Shown here: positions 43,396 through 54,169 of the stretch, in pieces | Position numbering within the stretch: the stretch's first letter is position 1 | How the letters are laid out: every line of letters starts with the position of its first letter | Program-made: the position numbers and the translations under genes | Notes under the pieces: generated by a model | The model's database searches: none | The model's input: the letters and a program-made list of their open reading frames with translations, nothing else | Told to the model about the DNA's origin: nothing | Assembly (NCBI GenBank): GCA_023431055.1 | Contig: JAEYXX010000170.1 | Span: 58,325 to 122,324 of the forward strand | Length of the DNA stretch: 64,000 bases | Direction of reading: 5' to 3' | DNA from: Pseudomonadota bacterium | Lineage (GTDB): Bacteria; Pseudomonadota; Gammaproteobacteria; Pseudomonadales; Pseudomonadaceae

Positions 43396-44121
43396 ATGAA
43401 ACTCGACGACGTCAAGAAACTGCAGCAGAAAAAGTACCGGGAGCAATTCGGCCACTTCCTCGTCGAGGGCGAACACCTGGTGCTGGAACTGCAGAAAGCG
43501 GCGCAGCACGCGCCCCTGCTGGCGAGCAGCGAACTCTACGTCACGGCCGCCTACGAGCACTGGCAGGGCCCGTTCAGGACGCACCTGATCAGTGACCGAC
43601 AGATGGCGCAGATCGCCGACACCAAGACCCCGCAGGGAGTCATCGCGGTAGTGCCGATGGCGGCGATTGGCGCCAGCCCGTCGGCGCCGGCCGGCAAGGC
43701 CATTTATCTGCACGAGATCCAGGACCCCGGCAACCTCGGCACCATCCTGCGCAGTCTGGCCTGGTTCGGCGGCTTCCGCTGCCTGCTCAGCCCCGGCAGC
43801 GTCGACCCCTTCAATCCCAAGGTGGTGCGCGCCAGCATGGGGGCAATCTTTCACACCCCCATCGAGCAGGATGTCAGCCTCGACAACCTGAGCACGCGCT
43901 TTGCACGCATCGCCTGCCTCGACATGCAGGGCCAAAGCCTGCGCGCGCCGGCCTTCGCGCAGGCCGACTGCTACCTGTTCGGCAATGAAGCGCGCGGCGT
44001 CCCCGGCCAGGCGCTGAGCGAGCTCAACGCCACGCCGTTTACCATTGCCGGCAGCGGCGCGATCGAGTCACTGAACCTGGCCAGCACGGTAAACATCTGC
44101 GTGTATGAGTTGAGCCGCTAG
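43396..44121 (+). CDS. TrmH/SpoU-family RNA 2'-O-methyltransferase
   Basis: The 241-residue protein has an N-terminal RNA-binding part (KKLQQKKYREQFGHFLVEGEHLVLE) and the SPOUT knot motifs EIQDPGNLGTILRS, LFGNEARGV and ESLNLASTVNICVYEL. It should methylate a ribose in tRNA or rRNA; the target is not known. It diverges from rlmE. Confidence 0.92.
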   Translation: MKLDDVKKLQQKKYREQFGHFLVEGEHLVLELQKAAQHAPLLASSELYVTAAYEHWQGPFRTHLISDRQMAQIADTKTPQGVIAVVPMAAIGASPSAPAGKAIYLHEIQDPGNLGTILRSLAWFGGFRCLLSPGSVDPFNPKVVRASMGAIFHTPIEQDVSLDNLSTRFARIACLDMQGQSLRAPAFAQADCYLFGNEARGVPGQALSELNATPFTIAGSGAIESLNLASTVNICVYELSR

Positions 44122-44167
44122 CTCGCGACTCATGCCCGCGCGTCCCGGCGCTCGGCAAAACCCACAA

Positions 44168-44203
44168 AAAAGCCCCGCCAGAGCGATCTGGCGGGGCTTT
44201 TCA
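44168..44203. terminator. Bidirectional terminator between the SpoU gene and typA
   Basis: AAAAGCCCCGCCAGA and TCTGGCGGGGCTTTT form a perfect stem with A and T tracts on both sides, so it serves both convergent genes. Confidence 0.92.
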
Positions 44204-44220
44204 TTTCAGCCTGAAGCGAC

Positions 44221-46041
<1,821 letters not shown>

Positions 46042-46174
46042 TGTGTATGTCTCGATCAGAGGATTCGGTGCATCGCCCAGCCTGGGCGAAAAATATGAAG
46101 AGCGTAGGAGTGGTCAGCGCGCCGTGTGGTCGGGAGGGCGATGGCGGATGCTGCCGCCATACAATCCGGGCACC

Positions 46175-47629
46175 TTATGCCGGGCGATAAACGCGCACAT
46201 TGGCATGCCCCTCGCTCAGCAAGTGATGGGCGTGCAGGCGACTCATCACGCCCTTATCGCAATACAGCAGGTACTGGCGGTTCTCATCCAGTTCCTTGAA
46301 TTTGTTGTTCAGCGCATAAAACGGCAGAGCCTGCACTTCGATGCCCGGCACGTCCAGCGGCTCGTCTTCGGCGGCATCGGGGTGACGGATATCGATGACG
46401 ATCTGCCCGGCCAGCGCTTCACGCACTTCCTCGACCTGCACGTCCTTGCCCAGTTCGTCGATCACGCGGTCGATGGGCAGTTGAGTCGCGCGTTCCAGGG
46501 CACGTTCGAGGATGGCCATGTCGAACTGGGCCTCCTCCTTCTCCACGCGGTAACCGCGGGCCTTGGTGGTCGGGTTGACCGAGATTACGCCGCAGTATTC
46601 GGGCATGTTCTTGGCGAACTCGGCGGTACCGATGTGCGTGGCGGTATCGATGATGTCCTGCTTGTGGCTGGCAATCAGCGGGCGCATCACCAGCATGTCG
46701 GTGGCCGAGTCGATCACCGCCAGGTTGGTCAGGGTCTGGCTCGAGACCTGGCTGATCGCCTCACCGGTGACCAGCGCCTCGATCTGCAGTTTCTCGGCGA
46801 CCCGAGTAGCCGCGCGCAGCATCATGCGTTTGAGGATGACGCCCATCTGGCTGTTGTCGACCTTGCCGAGAATCTCGCCGACCACTTCCTCGAACGGCAC
46901 GCTGATGAACAGCACGCGCTGCGAACGGCCGAACTTCTGCCAGATATAGTGCGCCACTTCCATCACGCCCAATTCGTGGGCACGGCCGCCGAGATTGAAG
47001 AAGCAGAAGTGGCTGACCAGGCCGCGACGCATCATCTGATAGGCCGCGACGGTGGAGTCGAAACCGCCGCTCATCAGCACCAGGGTCTGTTCCAGCGAAC
47101 CGAGTGGGTAGCCGCCCAGGCCTTCGTGACGGTTGTGCACCACGAAGAGGCGCTGGTCGCGAATTTCCATACGCACTTCGACTTCCGGTTTCTTCAGGTC
47201 GATACCGGCTGCACCGCACTCCTGACGCAGACGTGAACCAACATGGCGTTCGACATCGATGGAACTGAACGCGTGCTTGCCGCCACGCTTGCAACGCACG
47301 GCGAAGATCTTGCCCGGCAACTGGTCAGCGTAGTGGCGCTTGCAGTGTTCGGTGATCTCGTCCAGATCGCCCAGTGGGTACTCATTCACCTCGAGGAACA
47401 GACCAATGCCCGGCGTGTTACGCAGGCGTTCGGTCATCTCGGCCAGCAGCCTGGCATCGTCCAGGTCGGTCTCGACCTCCAGATTGTCCCAGACACCGGT
47501 CACCCGAACGTCGGGGTCGAGATCACGCAGCACGGAGCGGATGTTCTTCCCCAACTGGCGGATGAACTGCTTGCGCACCGGGCGGCTCTTGATGGTGATT
47601 TCCGGGAAAACTTTGACGATGAGCTTCAT
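46175..47629 (-). CDS. thiI: tRNA uracil 4-sulfurtransferase ThiI
   Basis: The 484-residue protein starts [22 protein letters not shown]. It has NFLD and THUMP domains, the PP-loop [16 protein letters not shown], and a C-terminal rhodanese domain with the persulfide Cys in [18 protein letters not shown]. It makes 4-thiouridine in tRNA and may give sulfur for thiamine. An upstream in-frame start would add 21 residues with no similarity. Confidence 0.97.
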   Translation of the reverse strand: MKLIVKVFPEITIKSRPVRKQFIRQLGKNIRSVLRDLDPDVRVTGVWDNLEVETDLDDARLLAEMTERLRNTPGIGLFLEVNEYPLGDLDEITEHCKRHYADQLPGKIFAVRCKRGGKHAFSSIDVERHVGSRLRQECGAAGIDLKKPEVEVRMEIRDQRLFVVHNRHEGLGGYPLGSLEQTLVLMSGGFDSTVAAYQMMRRGLVSHFCFFNLGGRAHELGVMEVAHYIWQKFGRSQRVLFISVPFEEVVGEILGKVDNSQMGVILKRMMLRAATRVAEKLQIEALVTGEAISQVSSQTLTNLAVIDSATDMLVMRPLIASHKQDIIDTATHIGTAEFAKNMPEYCGVISVNPTTKARGYRVEKEEAQFDMAILERALERATQLPIDRVIDELGKDVQVEEVREALAGQIVIDIRHPDAAEDEPLDVPGIEVQALPFYALNNKFKELDENRQYLLYCDKGVMSRLHAHHLLSEGHANVRVYRPA

Positions 47630-47725
47630 GAATAAGCCGCCCACTTGGAGGACGAAAAAACAGGGGCGCGGATTATAGCGGAAATTGTTCAAGCTTTGAC
47701 CAAAAATACTGCATCGATCACTTCA

Positions 47726-47742
47726 TGCACCAAAATGGTTCT
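47726..47742 (+). promoter_or_regulatory. NtrC binding site upstream of glnA
   Basis: TGCACCA-AAA-TGGTTCT matches the NtrC enhancer TGCACCA-N3-TGGTGCA with two or three differences. It lies 104 bp before the sigma-54 promoter, a normal enhancer distance. Confidence 0.82.
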
Positions 47743-47845
47743 TTATTGAAATTTCCAGCCCCTAAACAGTGCAAATATTCCTGGCAAATGACAACGCAGG
47801 CGGCGCAATCCCTGAGTTTCGCGGCTTCTGCCCAATACAGGGCAC

Positions 47846-47861
47846 TGGCATGCAATTTGCT
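47846..47861 (+). promoter_or_regulatory. Sigma-54 promoter of glnA
   Basis: TGGCATG-CAAT-TTGCT fits the -24/-12 consensus TGGCACG-N4-TTGCW almost fully. Transcription should start near 47872, giving a leader of about 87 bases. Confidence 0.88.
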
Positions 47862-47958
47862 CCCTTGTGAGGCAGGTCGCCCTGAAGGACTATCCCGCCG
47901 GGCTTCACCGCACATATCGGGGCTCCACGAAGCGAGCCTTTTCCATCTGGAGGACAAC

Positions 47959-49365
47959 ATGTCTAAGGCTGTTCAACTGATCAAAGAACACGACGTGAAG
48001 TGGGTAGACCTGCGCTTCACCGACACCAAGGGCAAGCAGCACCACGTGACCATGCCGGCCCGTGACGCCCTGGACGAAGACTTCTTCGAACACGGCAAGA
48101 TGTTCGACGGCTCGTCCATCCACGGCTGGAAAGGCATCGAAGCCTCCGACATGATCCTGATGCCGGTCGACGAAACTTCGGTACTGGACCCGTTCACCGA
48201 AGAGCCGACCCTGATCATCGTTTGCGACATCATCGAGCCAAGCACCATGCAGGGCTACGATCGTGACCCGCGCTCCATCGCCAAGCGTGCCGAAGAGTTC
48301 CTGAAAACCACCGGCATCGGTGACACCGTATTCGTTGGCCCGGAGCCCGAGTTCTTCATCTTCGACGAAGTGAAGTTCAAGTCCGACATCTCCGGCTCGA
48401 TGTTCAAGATCTACTCCGAGCAAGGCTCCTGGATGACCGACGGCGACGTCGAAGGCGGCAACAAGGGCCACCGTCCAGCCGTCAAAGGCGGTTACTTCCC
48501 GGTTCCGCCGTGCGACCACGACCACGAAATCCGTACTGCCATGTGCAACGCCATGGAAGAAATGGGCCTGGTCGTCGAAGTGCACCACCACGAAGTGGCC
48601 ACTGCCGGCCAGAACGAAATCGGCGTGAAGTTCAACACCCTGGTGACCAAGGCTGACGAAGTTCAGACCCTGAAGTACTGCGTGCACAACGTCGCCGATG
48701 CCTACGGCAAGACCGCGACCTTCATGCCCAAGCCGCTGTACGGCGACAACGGCTCGGGCATGCACGTGCACATGTCGATCTCCAAGGACGGCAAGAACAC
48801 CTTCGCCGGTGAAGGCTATGCCGGTCTGTCCGAGACCGCTCTGTACTTCATCGGCGGCATCATCAAGCACGGTAAGGCCCTGAACGGCTTCACCAACCCG
48901 TCGACCAACTCCTACAAGCGTCTGGTTCCGGGCTTCGAAGCTCCGGTAATGCTGGCCTACTCGGCTCGCAACCGTTCCGCTTCGATCCGTATCCCGTACG
49001 TTGCCAGCCCGAAAGCTCGCCGTATCGAAGCACGCTTCCCGGACCCGGCTGCCAACCCCTACCTGGCCTTCGCTGCGCTGCTGATGGCCGGTATCGACGG
49101 CATCCAGAACAAGATCCACCCGGGCGATGCTGCCGACAAGAACCTGTACGACCTGCCGCCGGAAGAAGGCAAGCTGATCCCGCAGGTTTGCGGCAGCCTG
49201 AAAGAAGCCCTGGAAGAGCTGGACAAGGGCCGCGCGTTCCTGACCAAGGGCGGCGTGTTCTCCGACGACTTCATCGATGCCTACATCGAGCTGAAGTCCG
49301 AAGAAGAAATCAAGGTACGTACCTTCGTACACCCGCTGGAATACGACCTGTACTACAGCGTCTAA
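47959..49365 (+). CDS. glnA: Glutamine synthetase, type I
   Basis: The 468-residue protein starts [20 protein letters not shown] after GGAGG. It has [11 protein letters not shown], the metal/ATP loops EFFIF and [25 protein letters not shown], and the adenylylated Tyr in NLYDLPPEE, so it is controlled by GlnE. It makes glutamine from glutamate and ammonia. Transcription is under NtrC/sigma-54 control as shown by the sites upstream. Confidence 0.98.
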   Translation: MSKAVQLIKEHDVKWVDLRFTDTKGKQHHVTMPARDALDEDFFEHGKMFDGSSIHGWKGIEASDMILMPVDETSVLDPFTEEPTLIIVCDIIEPSTMQGYDRDPRSIAKRAEEFLKTTGIGDTVFVGPEPEFFIFDEVKFKSDISGSMFKIYSEQGSWMTDGDVEGGNKGHRPAVKGGYFPVPPCDHDHEIRTAMCNAMEEMGLVVEVHHHEVATAGQNEIGVKFNTLVTKADEVQTLKYCVHNVADAYGKTATFMPKPLYGDNGSGMHVHMSISKDGKNTFAGEGYAGLSETALYFIGGIIKHGKALNGFTNPSTNSYKRLVPGFEAPVMLAYSARNRSASIRIPYVASPKARRIEARFPDPAANPYLAFAALLMAGIDGIQNKIHPGDAADKNLYDLPPEEGKLIPQVCGSLKEALEELDKGRAFLTKGGVFSDDFIDAYIELKSEEEIKVRTFVHPLEYDLYYSV

Positions 49366-49397
49366 GCCAGTTTGCGCCGCCTCGTGCGGCGCGTTCG

Positions 49398-49432
49398 AAA
49401 GCCCCGCCCGGCTCTGCCTGGCGGGGCTTTTT
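49398..49432 (+). terminator. Terminator of glnA
   Basis: AAAGCCCCGCC and GGCGGGGCTTT form an 11-bp stem with a TTTTT tail. Confidence 0.9.
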
Positions 49433-49564
49433 CATACACATGCGCTCCTACGGCAGATCCGAGTCCACTTTTTGTAGCCAAACATCACAGCCATGGCCCC
49501 CTGCGCTTGCCAGGAACCGATAGCAGTGCAAGGCTTAGCGCATCACCCGAGGAAGGATCGGCCC

Positions 49565-50128
49565 ATGCGCCCGTTACTCGCCTGCCTGTTGCTTGCCCTG
49601 GCTCTGCCGACCAGTGCGCAGATCTACAAATACACCGATGCCAACGGCAATACCGTCTTCACCAACCAGCCGCCGGATGGCACGGCCGCCGAGAGCGTCG
49701 AGCTGCCGCCCACCAACACGGTGGAAATGCAGACGCCCAGCATACCGGCAAGCAACGACAACACCGCCGCGCAAAGCGAAGCGCCCTACGCCGAGCTGAG
49801 CCTGACCGGTATTCCGGATGATGAAGCCATGCGCGCCAACAACGGCACCTTCATCGTTGGCGTGAACATTCAGCCACGCCTGCAGCCCGGCCACCGCCTG
49901 CGCCTGATTCTCGATGGCGAGCCCTATGGCCAGCCCAGCAATGTTCCGAGCCTGCAGTTGACCAACCTGGACCGCGGCGAGCACGCGCTGGCCGTGGCCG
50001 TGATGGCGGGCGACCGCATCATCCAGCAGAGCGCCACCGAGACTTTCACCGTGCAGCGCATCAGCGTCAACAGCCCCGCGCGCCAGACACCACCACCTCC
50101 ACGCCCAGCGCCCAAGCCTGCCAATTGA
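49565..50128 (+). CDS. DUF4124 exported protein, first copy
   Basis: The 187-residue protein has a signal peptide (MRPLLACLLLALALPTSAQ) and a DUF4124 module (IYKYTDANGNTVFTNQPPDG). The second half (NIQPRLQPGHRLRLILDGEP... LTNLDRGEHALAVAVMAGDR) resembles an Ig-like fold, and a Pro-rich tail ends it. AGGAAGGAT precedes the start. It forms a tandem pair with the next gene. Function not known; the place between glnA and ntrB is conserved in Pseudomonas. Confidence 0.88.
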   Translation: MRPLLACLLLALALPTSAQIYKYTDANGNTVFTNQPPDGTAAESVELPPTNTVEMQTPSIPASNDNTAAQSEAPYAELSLTGIPDDEAMRANNGTFIVGVNIQPRLQPGHRLRLILDGEPYGQPSNVPSLQLTNLDRGEHALAVAVMAGDRIIQQSATETFTVQRISVNSPARQTPPPPRPAPKPAN

Positions 50129-50130
50129 AC

Positions 50131-50745
50131 ATGCGATTTCCCTTCATCCTGCTTCTGCTCGTCGCGCCACTCGCTTTTGGCCAGGTCTATACCTACATCG
50201 ACGCCGAAGGTAACCGCGTCTTCACCGACAAACCGCGTAGCAGCAACGCCGAACGGGTGATGCTCGCGCCCTCCAACAGCGTGGAGCTGAACAAGCCCGC
50301 CTCTACCGTGCGTATGGCACCGCCTGCCGTCAGCAAACCGACCGTGCACTACCAGGTGCTGCGTATTCTCGTTCCTGAACCGGACGCCTCGATCCACAAC
50401 GGCTCGGGCGATATGATCGTCACCCTCACCAGCGAACCGGGCCTGCTGCCCGGCCACAGCTACCGACTGCTGCTAGACGGCGAACCGCAGGGCGAAATCA
50501 GCCGCAGCCCGGTGTTTTCCCTGCGGCATGTCGACCGCGGCACGCACCAACTGGTGGCAGAGATCATCGACTCCGCCGGCCTGATCGTCGAACGCACGCC
50601 GGCGCAGCCCTTCCACATGCACCGCATGAGCCTGGCGCAGAAGCGCAAGGTCAACCCCTGCAAGAAAGACGACTACGGCGTTCGCCCCGAATGCCCGCTG
50701 AAAGACAAGCCCAAGGAAGACGTCAGCATCCTTCCCTTCTTCTGA
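50131..50745 (+). CDS. DUF4124 exported protein, second copy
   Basis: The 204-residue protein is a paralog of the preceding gene: signal peptide MRFPFILLLLVAPLAFGQ, then VYTYIDAEGNRVFTDKPR, then the same Ig-like part (SEPGLLPGHSYRLLLDGEP... LRHVDRGTHQLVAEIIDSAG). ATG 50131 is used; TTG 50125 would overlap the previous stop. It ends with a Cys-containing Lys-rich tail. Function not known. Confidence 0.88.
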   Translation: MRFPFILLLLVAPLAFGQVYTYIDAEGNRVFTDKPRSSNAERVMLAPSNSVELNKPASTVRMAPPAVSKPTVHYQVLRILVPEPDASIHNGSGDMIVTLTSEPGLLPGHSYRLLLDGEPQGEISRSPVFSLRHVDRGTHQLVAEIIDSAGLIVERTPAQPFHMHRMSLAQKRKVNPCKKDDYGVRPECPLKDKPKEDVSILPFF

Positions 50746-50752
50746 ATCGGAT

Positions 50753-50769
50753 TGCACCTTAATGGTGCA
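50753..50769 (+). promoter_or_regulatory. NtrC binding site upstream of ntrB
   Basis: TGCACC-TTAA-TGGTGCA is a nearly perfect NtrC palindrome. A further CACCACC follows at about 50778, suggesting a second half-site. It lies about 180 bp before the sigma-54-like element. Confidence 0.82.
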
Positions 50770-50950
50770 ATCCAACGCACCACCTCCTAAGCTGTCCCTG
50801 TTTTGGGTCGCTTTTCCCCACCCTGCCCCGTCGCAGTACCAGCAAAACCCCGGCAGATCTTACCCGGAGCCATTTTTGACTTCGCTTGCAACGGCCCAAA
50901 GAGGGGCCGCCAGGGATGGCAGGTCACAAAAAATGCGTCTTTTCGGGGCC

Positions 50951-50967
50951 TTGGTTTGCTTCTTGCA
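50951..50967 (+). promoter_or_regulatory. Possible sigma-54 promoter of ntrBC
   Basis: TTGGTTTG-CTTC-TTGCA has the invariant GG and GC at the correct distance of the -24/-12 consensus. With the NtrC site upstream it suggests autoregulation of ntrBC. Confidence 0.65.
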
Positions 50968-50998
50968 TTTTCCAGCCCATCGCCGGAACGCACTGCCT

Positions 50999-52087
50999 AT
51001 GACCATCAACGACGCGCTGCACCGACTGCTACTCGACAATCTGACCACCGCCACCCTGCTGCTCAACAGCCAGCTGTGCCTTGAGTACATGAACCCGGCG
51101 GCGGAAATGCTCCTGGCCGTTAGTGGCCAGCGCAGCCATGGCCAGTTCATCAGCGACCTGTTCACCGAATCGCCCGAAGCACTGTCGTCGCTGCGCCAGG
51201 CGGTGGAGCAGGCGCATCCGTTCAACAAGCGTGAGGCGGTGCTGACCTCGGTCACCGGCCAGACGCTGACCGTGGACTACGCGGTGACGCCGCTGTTCAG
51301 CAAGGGCGAGACCCTGCTGCTGCTGGAAGTGCACCCGCGCGACCGCCTGCTGCGCATCACCAAGGAAGAGGCGCAGCTGTCCAAGCAGGAGACCACCAAA
51401 CTGCTGGTGCGCGGCCTGGCCCACGAGATCAAGAATCCGCTCGGCGGCATTCGCGGCGCGGCCCAGCTGCTCTCGCGCGAACTGCCCAACGAAGAGCTCA
51501 AGGATTACACCAACGTCATCATCGAAGAGGCCGACCGCCTGCGTAACCTGGTCGACCGCATGCTGGGTTCGAACAAATTGCCGTCACTGGCGATGACCAA
51601 CGTGCACGAGGTGCTCGAACGCGTCGCCAATCTGATCGAAGCGGAAGCCCAGGGCAGCATCACTTTGGTGCGCGACTATGACCCGAGCATCCCGGACCTG
51701 ATGATCGATCGCGAGCAGATGATCCAGGCCGTGCTCAATATCGTGCGCAACGCCATGCAGGCCATCGCCGGGCAGAAGCATGACATGGGCCTCGGGCGCA
51801 TCAGCCTGCGTACCCGCACCCTGCGCCAGTTCACCATTGGCCATACGCGCCATCGCCTGGTGGTCAAGGTCGAGATCATCGACAACGGTCCCGGCATTCC
51901 GCCGGAACTGCAGGAAACCATCTTCTATCCCATGGTCAGCGGGCGTGCCGACGGCACCGGCCTGGGCCTGGCGATTACCCAGAACATCATCAGTCAGCAC
52001 CAGGGCCTGATCGAATGCGAGAGCCACCCCGGCCATACCGTGTTCTCGATCTTCCTGCCACTGGAACAAGGAGCGACCACACCATGA
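50999..52087 (+). CDS. ntrB: Nitrogen sensor kinase NtrB (GlnL)
   Basis: The 362-residue soluble kinase starts MTINDALHRLLLDNLTTATLLL, with an N-terminal PAS domain, the phosphoacceptor His in GLAHEIKNPLGGIRGAAQLL, and the HATPase boxes NIVRNAMQAI, DNGPGIP and GTGLGLAI. It (de)phosphorylates NtrC under PII control. The longer frame upstream has no similarity. It overlaps ntrC by ATGA. Confidence 0.96.
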   Translation: MTINDALHRLLLDNLTTATLLLNSQLCLEYMNPAAEMLLAVSGQRSHGQFISDLFTESPEALSSLRQAVEQAHPFNKREAVLTSVTGQTLTVDYAVTPLFSKGETLLLLEVHPRDRLLRITKEEAQLSKQETTKLLVRGLAHEIKNPLGGIRGAAQLLSRELPNEELKDYTNVIIEEADRLRNLVDRMLGSNKLPSLAMTNVHEVLERVANLIEAEAQGSITLVRDYDPSIPDLMIDREQMIQAVLNIVRNAMQAIAGQKHDMGLGRISLRTRTLRQFTIGHTRHRLVVKVEIIDNGPGIPPELQETIFYPMVSGRADGTGLGLAITQNIISQHQGLIECESHPGHTVFSIFLPLEQGATTP

Positions 52088-53517
52088 GCCGCAGTGAAAC
52101 CGTCTGGATTGTCGACGACGATCGTTCCATCCGCTGGGTACTGGAAAAGGCCCTGCAACAGGAAGGCATGACCACCCAGAGTTTCGACAGTGCCGACGGT
52201 GTACTCGCCCGCCTGACCCGCCAGCAGCCGGACGTGATCATCTCCGACATCCGCATGCCCGGGGCTAGCGGCCTCGACCTGCTGGCACGGATCCGCGAGC
52301 TGTACCCGCGCCTGCCGGTGATCATCATGACCGCGCATTCGGACCTGGACAGCGCGGTGGCCAGCTACCAGGGCGGCGCCTTCGAATACCTGCCCAAGCC
52401 GTTCGACGTCGACGAGGCGGTGTCACTGGTCAAGCGCGCCTTCCAGCACGCCCAGGAACAACAAAGCCTGGCCGCGCCCGCCGCACAGGCGCGCACCCCG
52501 GAAATAATCGGCGAGGCGCCGGCGATGCAGGAGGTGTTCCGCGCCATCGGCCGCCTGTCCCACTCCAATATCACCGTGCTGATCAACGGTGAATCCGGCA
52601 CGGGTAAAGAGCTGGTGGCGCATGCCCTGCACCGCCACAGCCCGCGCGCCGCGGCTCCGTTCATCGCCCTGAACATGGCGGCGATCCCCAAGGATTTGAT
52701 GGAGTCCGAGCTGTTCGGCCACGAAAAAGGCGCCTTCACCGGCGCGGCCAACCAGCGCCGTGGTCGCTTCGAGCAGGCCGATGGCGGCTCCCTGTTCCTC
52801 GACGAGATCGGCGACATGCCGGCCGACACCCAGACGCGTCTGCTGCGCGTGCTGGCCGATGGTGAGTTCTACCGCGTTGGTGGCCACACCCCGGTGAAGG
52901 TGGACGTGCGCATCATCGCCGCCACCCACCAGAATCTGGAAACCCTGGTGCAGGCCGGCAAGTTTCGCGAAGACCTGTTCCACCGCCTCAACGTCATCCG
53001 CATCCACATTCCGCGCCTGGCCGACCGCCGCGAGGACATCCCCACCCTGGCCAACCACTTCCTCGCCCGCGCCGCTCAGGAACTGGCGGTGGAACCGAAG
53101 CTGCTCAAGAGCGAGACCGAGGATTACCTCAAGCACCTGCCCTGGCCGGGCAACGTGCGCCAGCTGGAGAACACCTGCCGCTGGATCACCGTCATGGCCT
53201 CGGGACGCGAAGTGCACGTCGACGACCTGCCGCCGGAGCTGCTGAGCCAGCCGCAGGACGCCGCCCCGGTGACCAACTGGGAACAGGCGCTGCGCCTGTG
53301 GGCCGACCAGGCCCTGGCTCGCGGCCAGTCCAACCTGCTCGATACTGCCGTGCCGGCCTTCGAACGCATCATGATCGAGACCGCGCTCAAGCACACCGCC
53401 GGCCGCCGCCGCGACGCCGCCCTGCTGCTGGGTTGGGGCCGCAACACCCTGACGCGCAAGATCAAGGAGCTGGGCATGAAGGTCGACGGCGCGGACGACG
53501 ACGACAGCGACGACTGA
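52084..53517 (+). CDS. ntrC: Nitrogen regulator NtrC (GlnG)
   Basis: The 477-residue activator has a receiver with phosphorylated Asp in [13 protein letters not shown], a sigma-54 AAA+ domain with Walker A GESGTGKE, the GAFTGA loop in [12 protein letters not shown], and a C-terminal Fis-type helix-turn-helix ([19 protein letters not shown]). It turns on glnA and other nitrogen genes. Two of its likely sites are in this window. Confidence 0.97.
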   Translation: MSRSETVWIVDDDRSIRWVLEKALQQEGMTTQSFDSADGVLARLTRQQPDVIISDIRMPGASGLDLLARIRELYPRLPVIIMTAHSDLDSAVASYQGGAFEYLPKPFDVDEAVSLVKRAFQHAQEQQSLAAPAAQARTPEIIGEAPAMQEVFRAIGRLSHSNITVLINGESGTGKELVAHALHRHSPRAAAPFIALNMAAIPKDLMESELFGHEKGAFTGAANQRRGRFEQADGGSLFLDEIGDMPADTQTRLLRVLADGEFYRVGGHTPVKVDVRIIAATHQNLETLVQAGKFREDLFHRLNVIRIHIPRLADRREDIPTLANHFLARAAQELAVEPKLLKSETEDYLKHLPWPGNVRQLENTCRWITVMASGREVHVDDLPPELLSQPQDAAPVTNWEQALRLWADQALARGQSNLLDTAVPAFERIMIETALKHTAGRRRDAALLLGWGRNTLTRKIKELGMKVDGADDDDSDD

Positions 53518-53534
53518 TCCCGCTAGCAACAACG

Positions 53535-53562
53535 AAAAGGGCATCCCGCGGGATGCCCTTTT
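53535..53562 (+). terminator. Terminator of ntrBC
   Basis: AAAAGGGCATCCCG and CGGGATGCCCTTTT form a 14-bp stem that ends in TTTT. No room remains for an NrsZ-like RNA before the next gene. Confidence 0.9.
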
Positions 53563-53568
53563 CATTTC

Positions 53569-53589
53569 CCCGGATTGCATCCGGGCTAC
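53569..53589. repeat. Single REP-like unit, CCCGGATTGCATCCGGG
   Basis: One unit with GCTAC tail lies just after the ntrC terminator. Same family as at 10589 and 39622. Confidence 0.75.
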
Positions 53590-53623
53590 GGCGCGATGAC
53601 CCTAGGGTGCGCCATGCGGCGGA

Positions 53624-54022
53624 TCAACCGCGCTGCGCGTTCTTGATCGAGATCTGCGTATTGAGCGTCCAGAAGTCGTAGAGCACGCCGATCAGGAACA
53701 GGCCGCCGGTCAGCAGGTAGATGATCCCGGTGATCCACTTGCCCTGATACATGCGGTGCACGCCGAACACGCCGAGAAAGGTCAGCAGAATCCAGGCGAC
53801 GTTGTAGTCAGTATCACCCGCGGTAAAACGCAGGTCCGCCTCGCGATCCATCGAGGGAATCAGAAACAGGTCGATGATCCAGCCGATGAACAGCAAACCG
53901 AGGGTGAAGAACCAGATGGTGCCGGTCACCGGCTTGCCGTAATAGAAACGGTGCGAACCGAGAAAACCGAAAATCCACAGCAGGTAGCCGATCAGCTTGC
54001 TGTGGGTGTCCTGTCGTTGCAT
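53624..54022 (-). CDS. TM2-domain membrane protein
   Basis: The 132-residue protein starts MQRQDTHSKLIGYLLWIFGFLGSHRFYYGK, where GSHRFYYGK is the TM2 motif, and repeats it near the C-terminus as GVFGVHRMYQGK, so two TM2-like hairpins follow each other. AAGGAG precedes ATG 54022. TM2 proteins have no agreed role. Confidence 0.9.
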   Translation of the reverse strand: MQRQDTHSKLIGYLLWIFGFLGSHRFYYGKPVTGTIWFFTLGLLFIGWIIDLFLIPSMDREADLRFTAGDTDYNVAWILLTFLGVFGVHRMYQGKWITGIIYLLTGGLFLIGVLYDFWTLNTQISIKNAQRG

Positions 54023-54134
54023 GGCGAACTCCTTGTGCGAGATGCAGCTATGACGCTGCGCGTCTGGTGAAGGTTTCATCTGCGGCCAGGCGGAGCAACT
54101 CAACGAATGGCTTGATAGCTGTACGACGCCCATA

Positions 54135-54154
54135 TACTGTATAAAAAAACAGTA
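54135..54154 (+). promoter_or_regulatory. LexA box upstream of the radical-SAM gene
   Basis: TACTGTATAAAAAAACAGTA is close to the ideal SOS box TACTGT-AT-rich-ACAGTA, with the CTG-N10-CAG core at 54137-54152. It lies 15 bp before ATG 54170 and covers a possible -10 hexamer TATAAA. This makes the downstream pair an SOS operon by inference. Confidence 0.92.
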
Positions 54155-54169
54155 TCGATATCGCCAGCC

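Noticed and set aside
53518..53623. Possible NrsZ-type small RNA after ntrC
   Set aside because: Only about 100 bases lie between ntrC and the TM2 gene, and they are used by the terminator and a REP unit.
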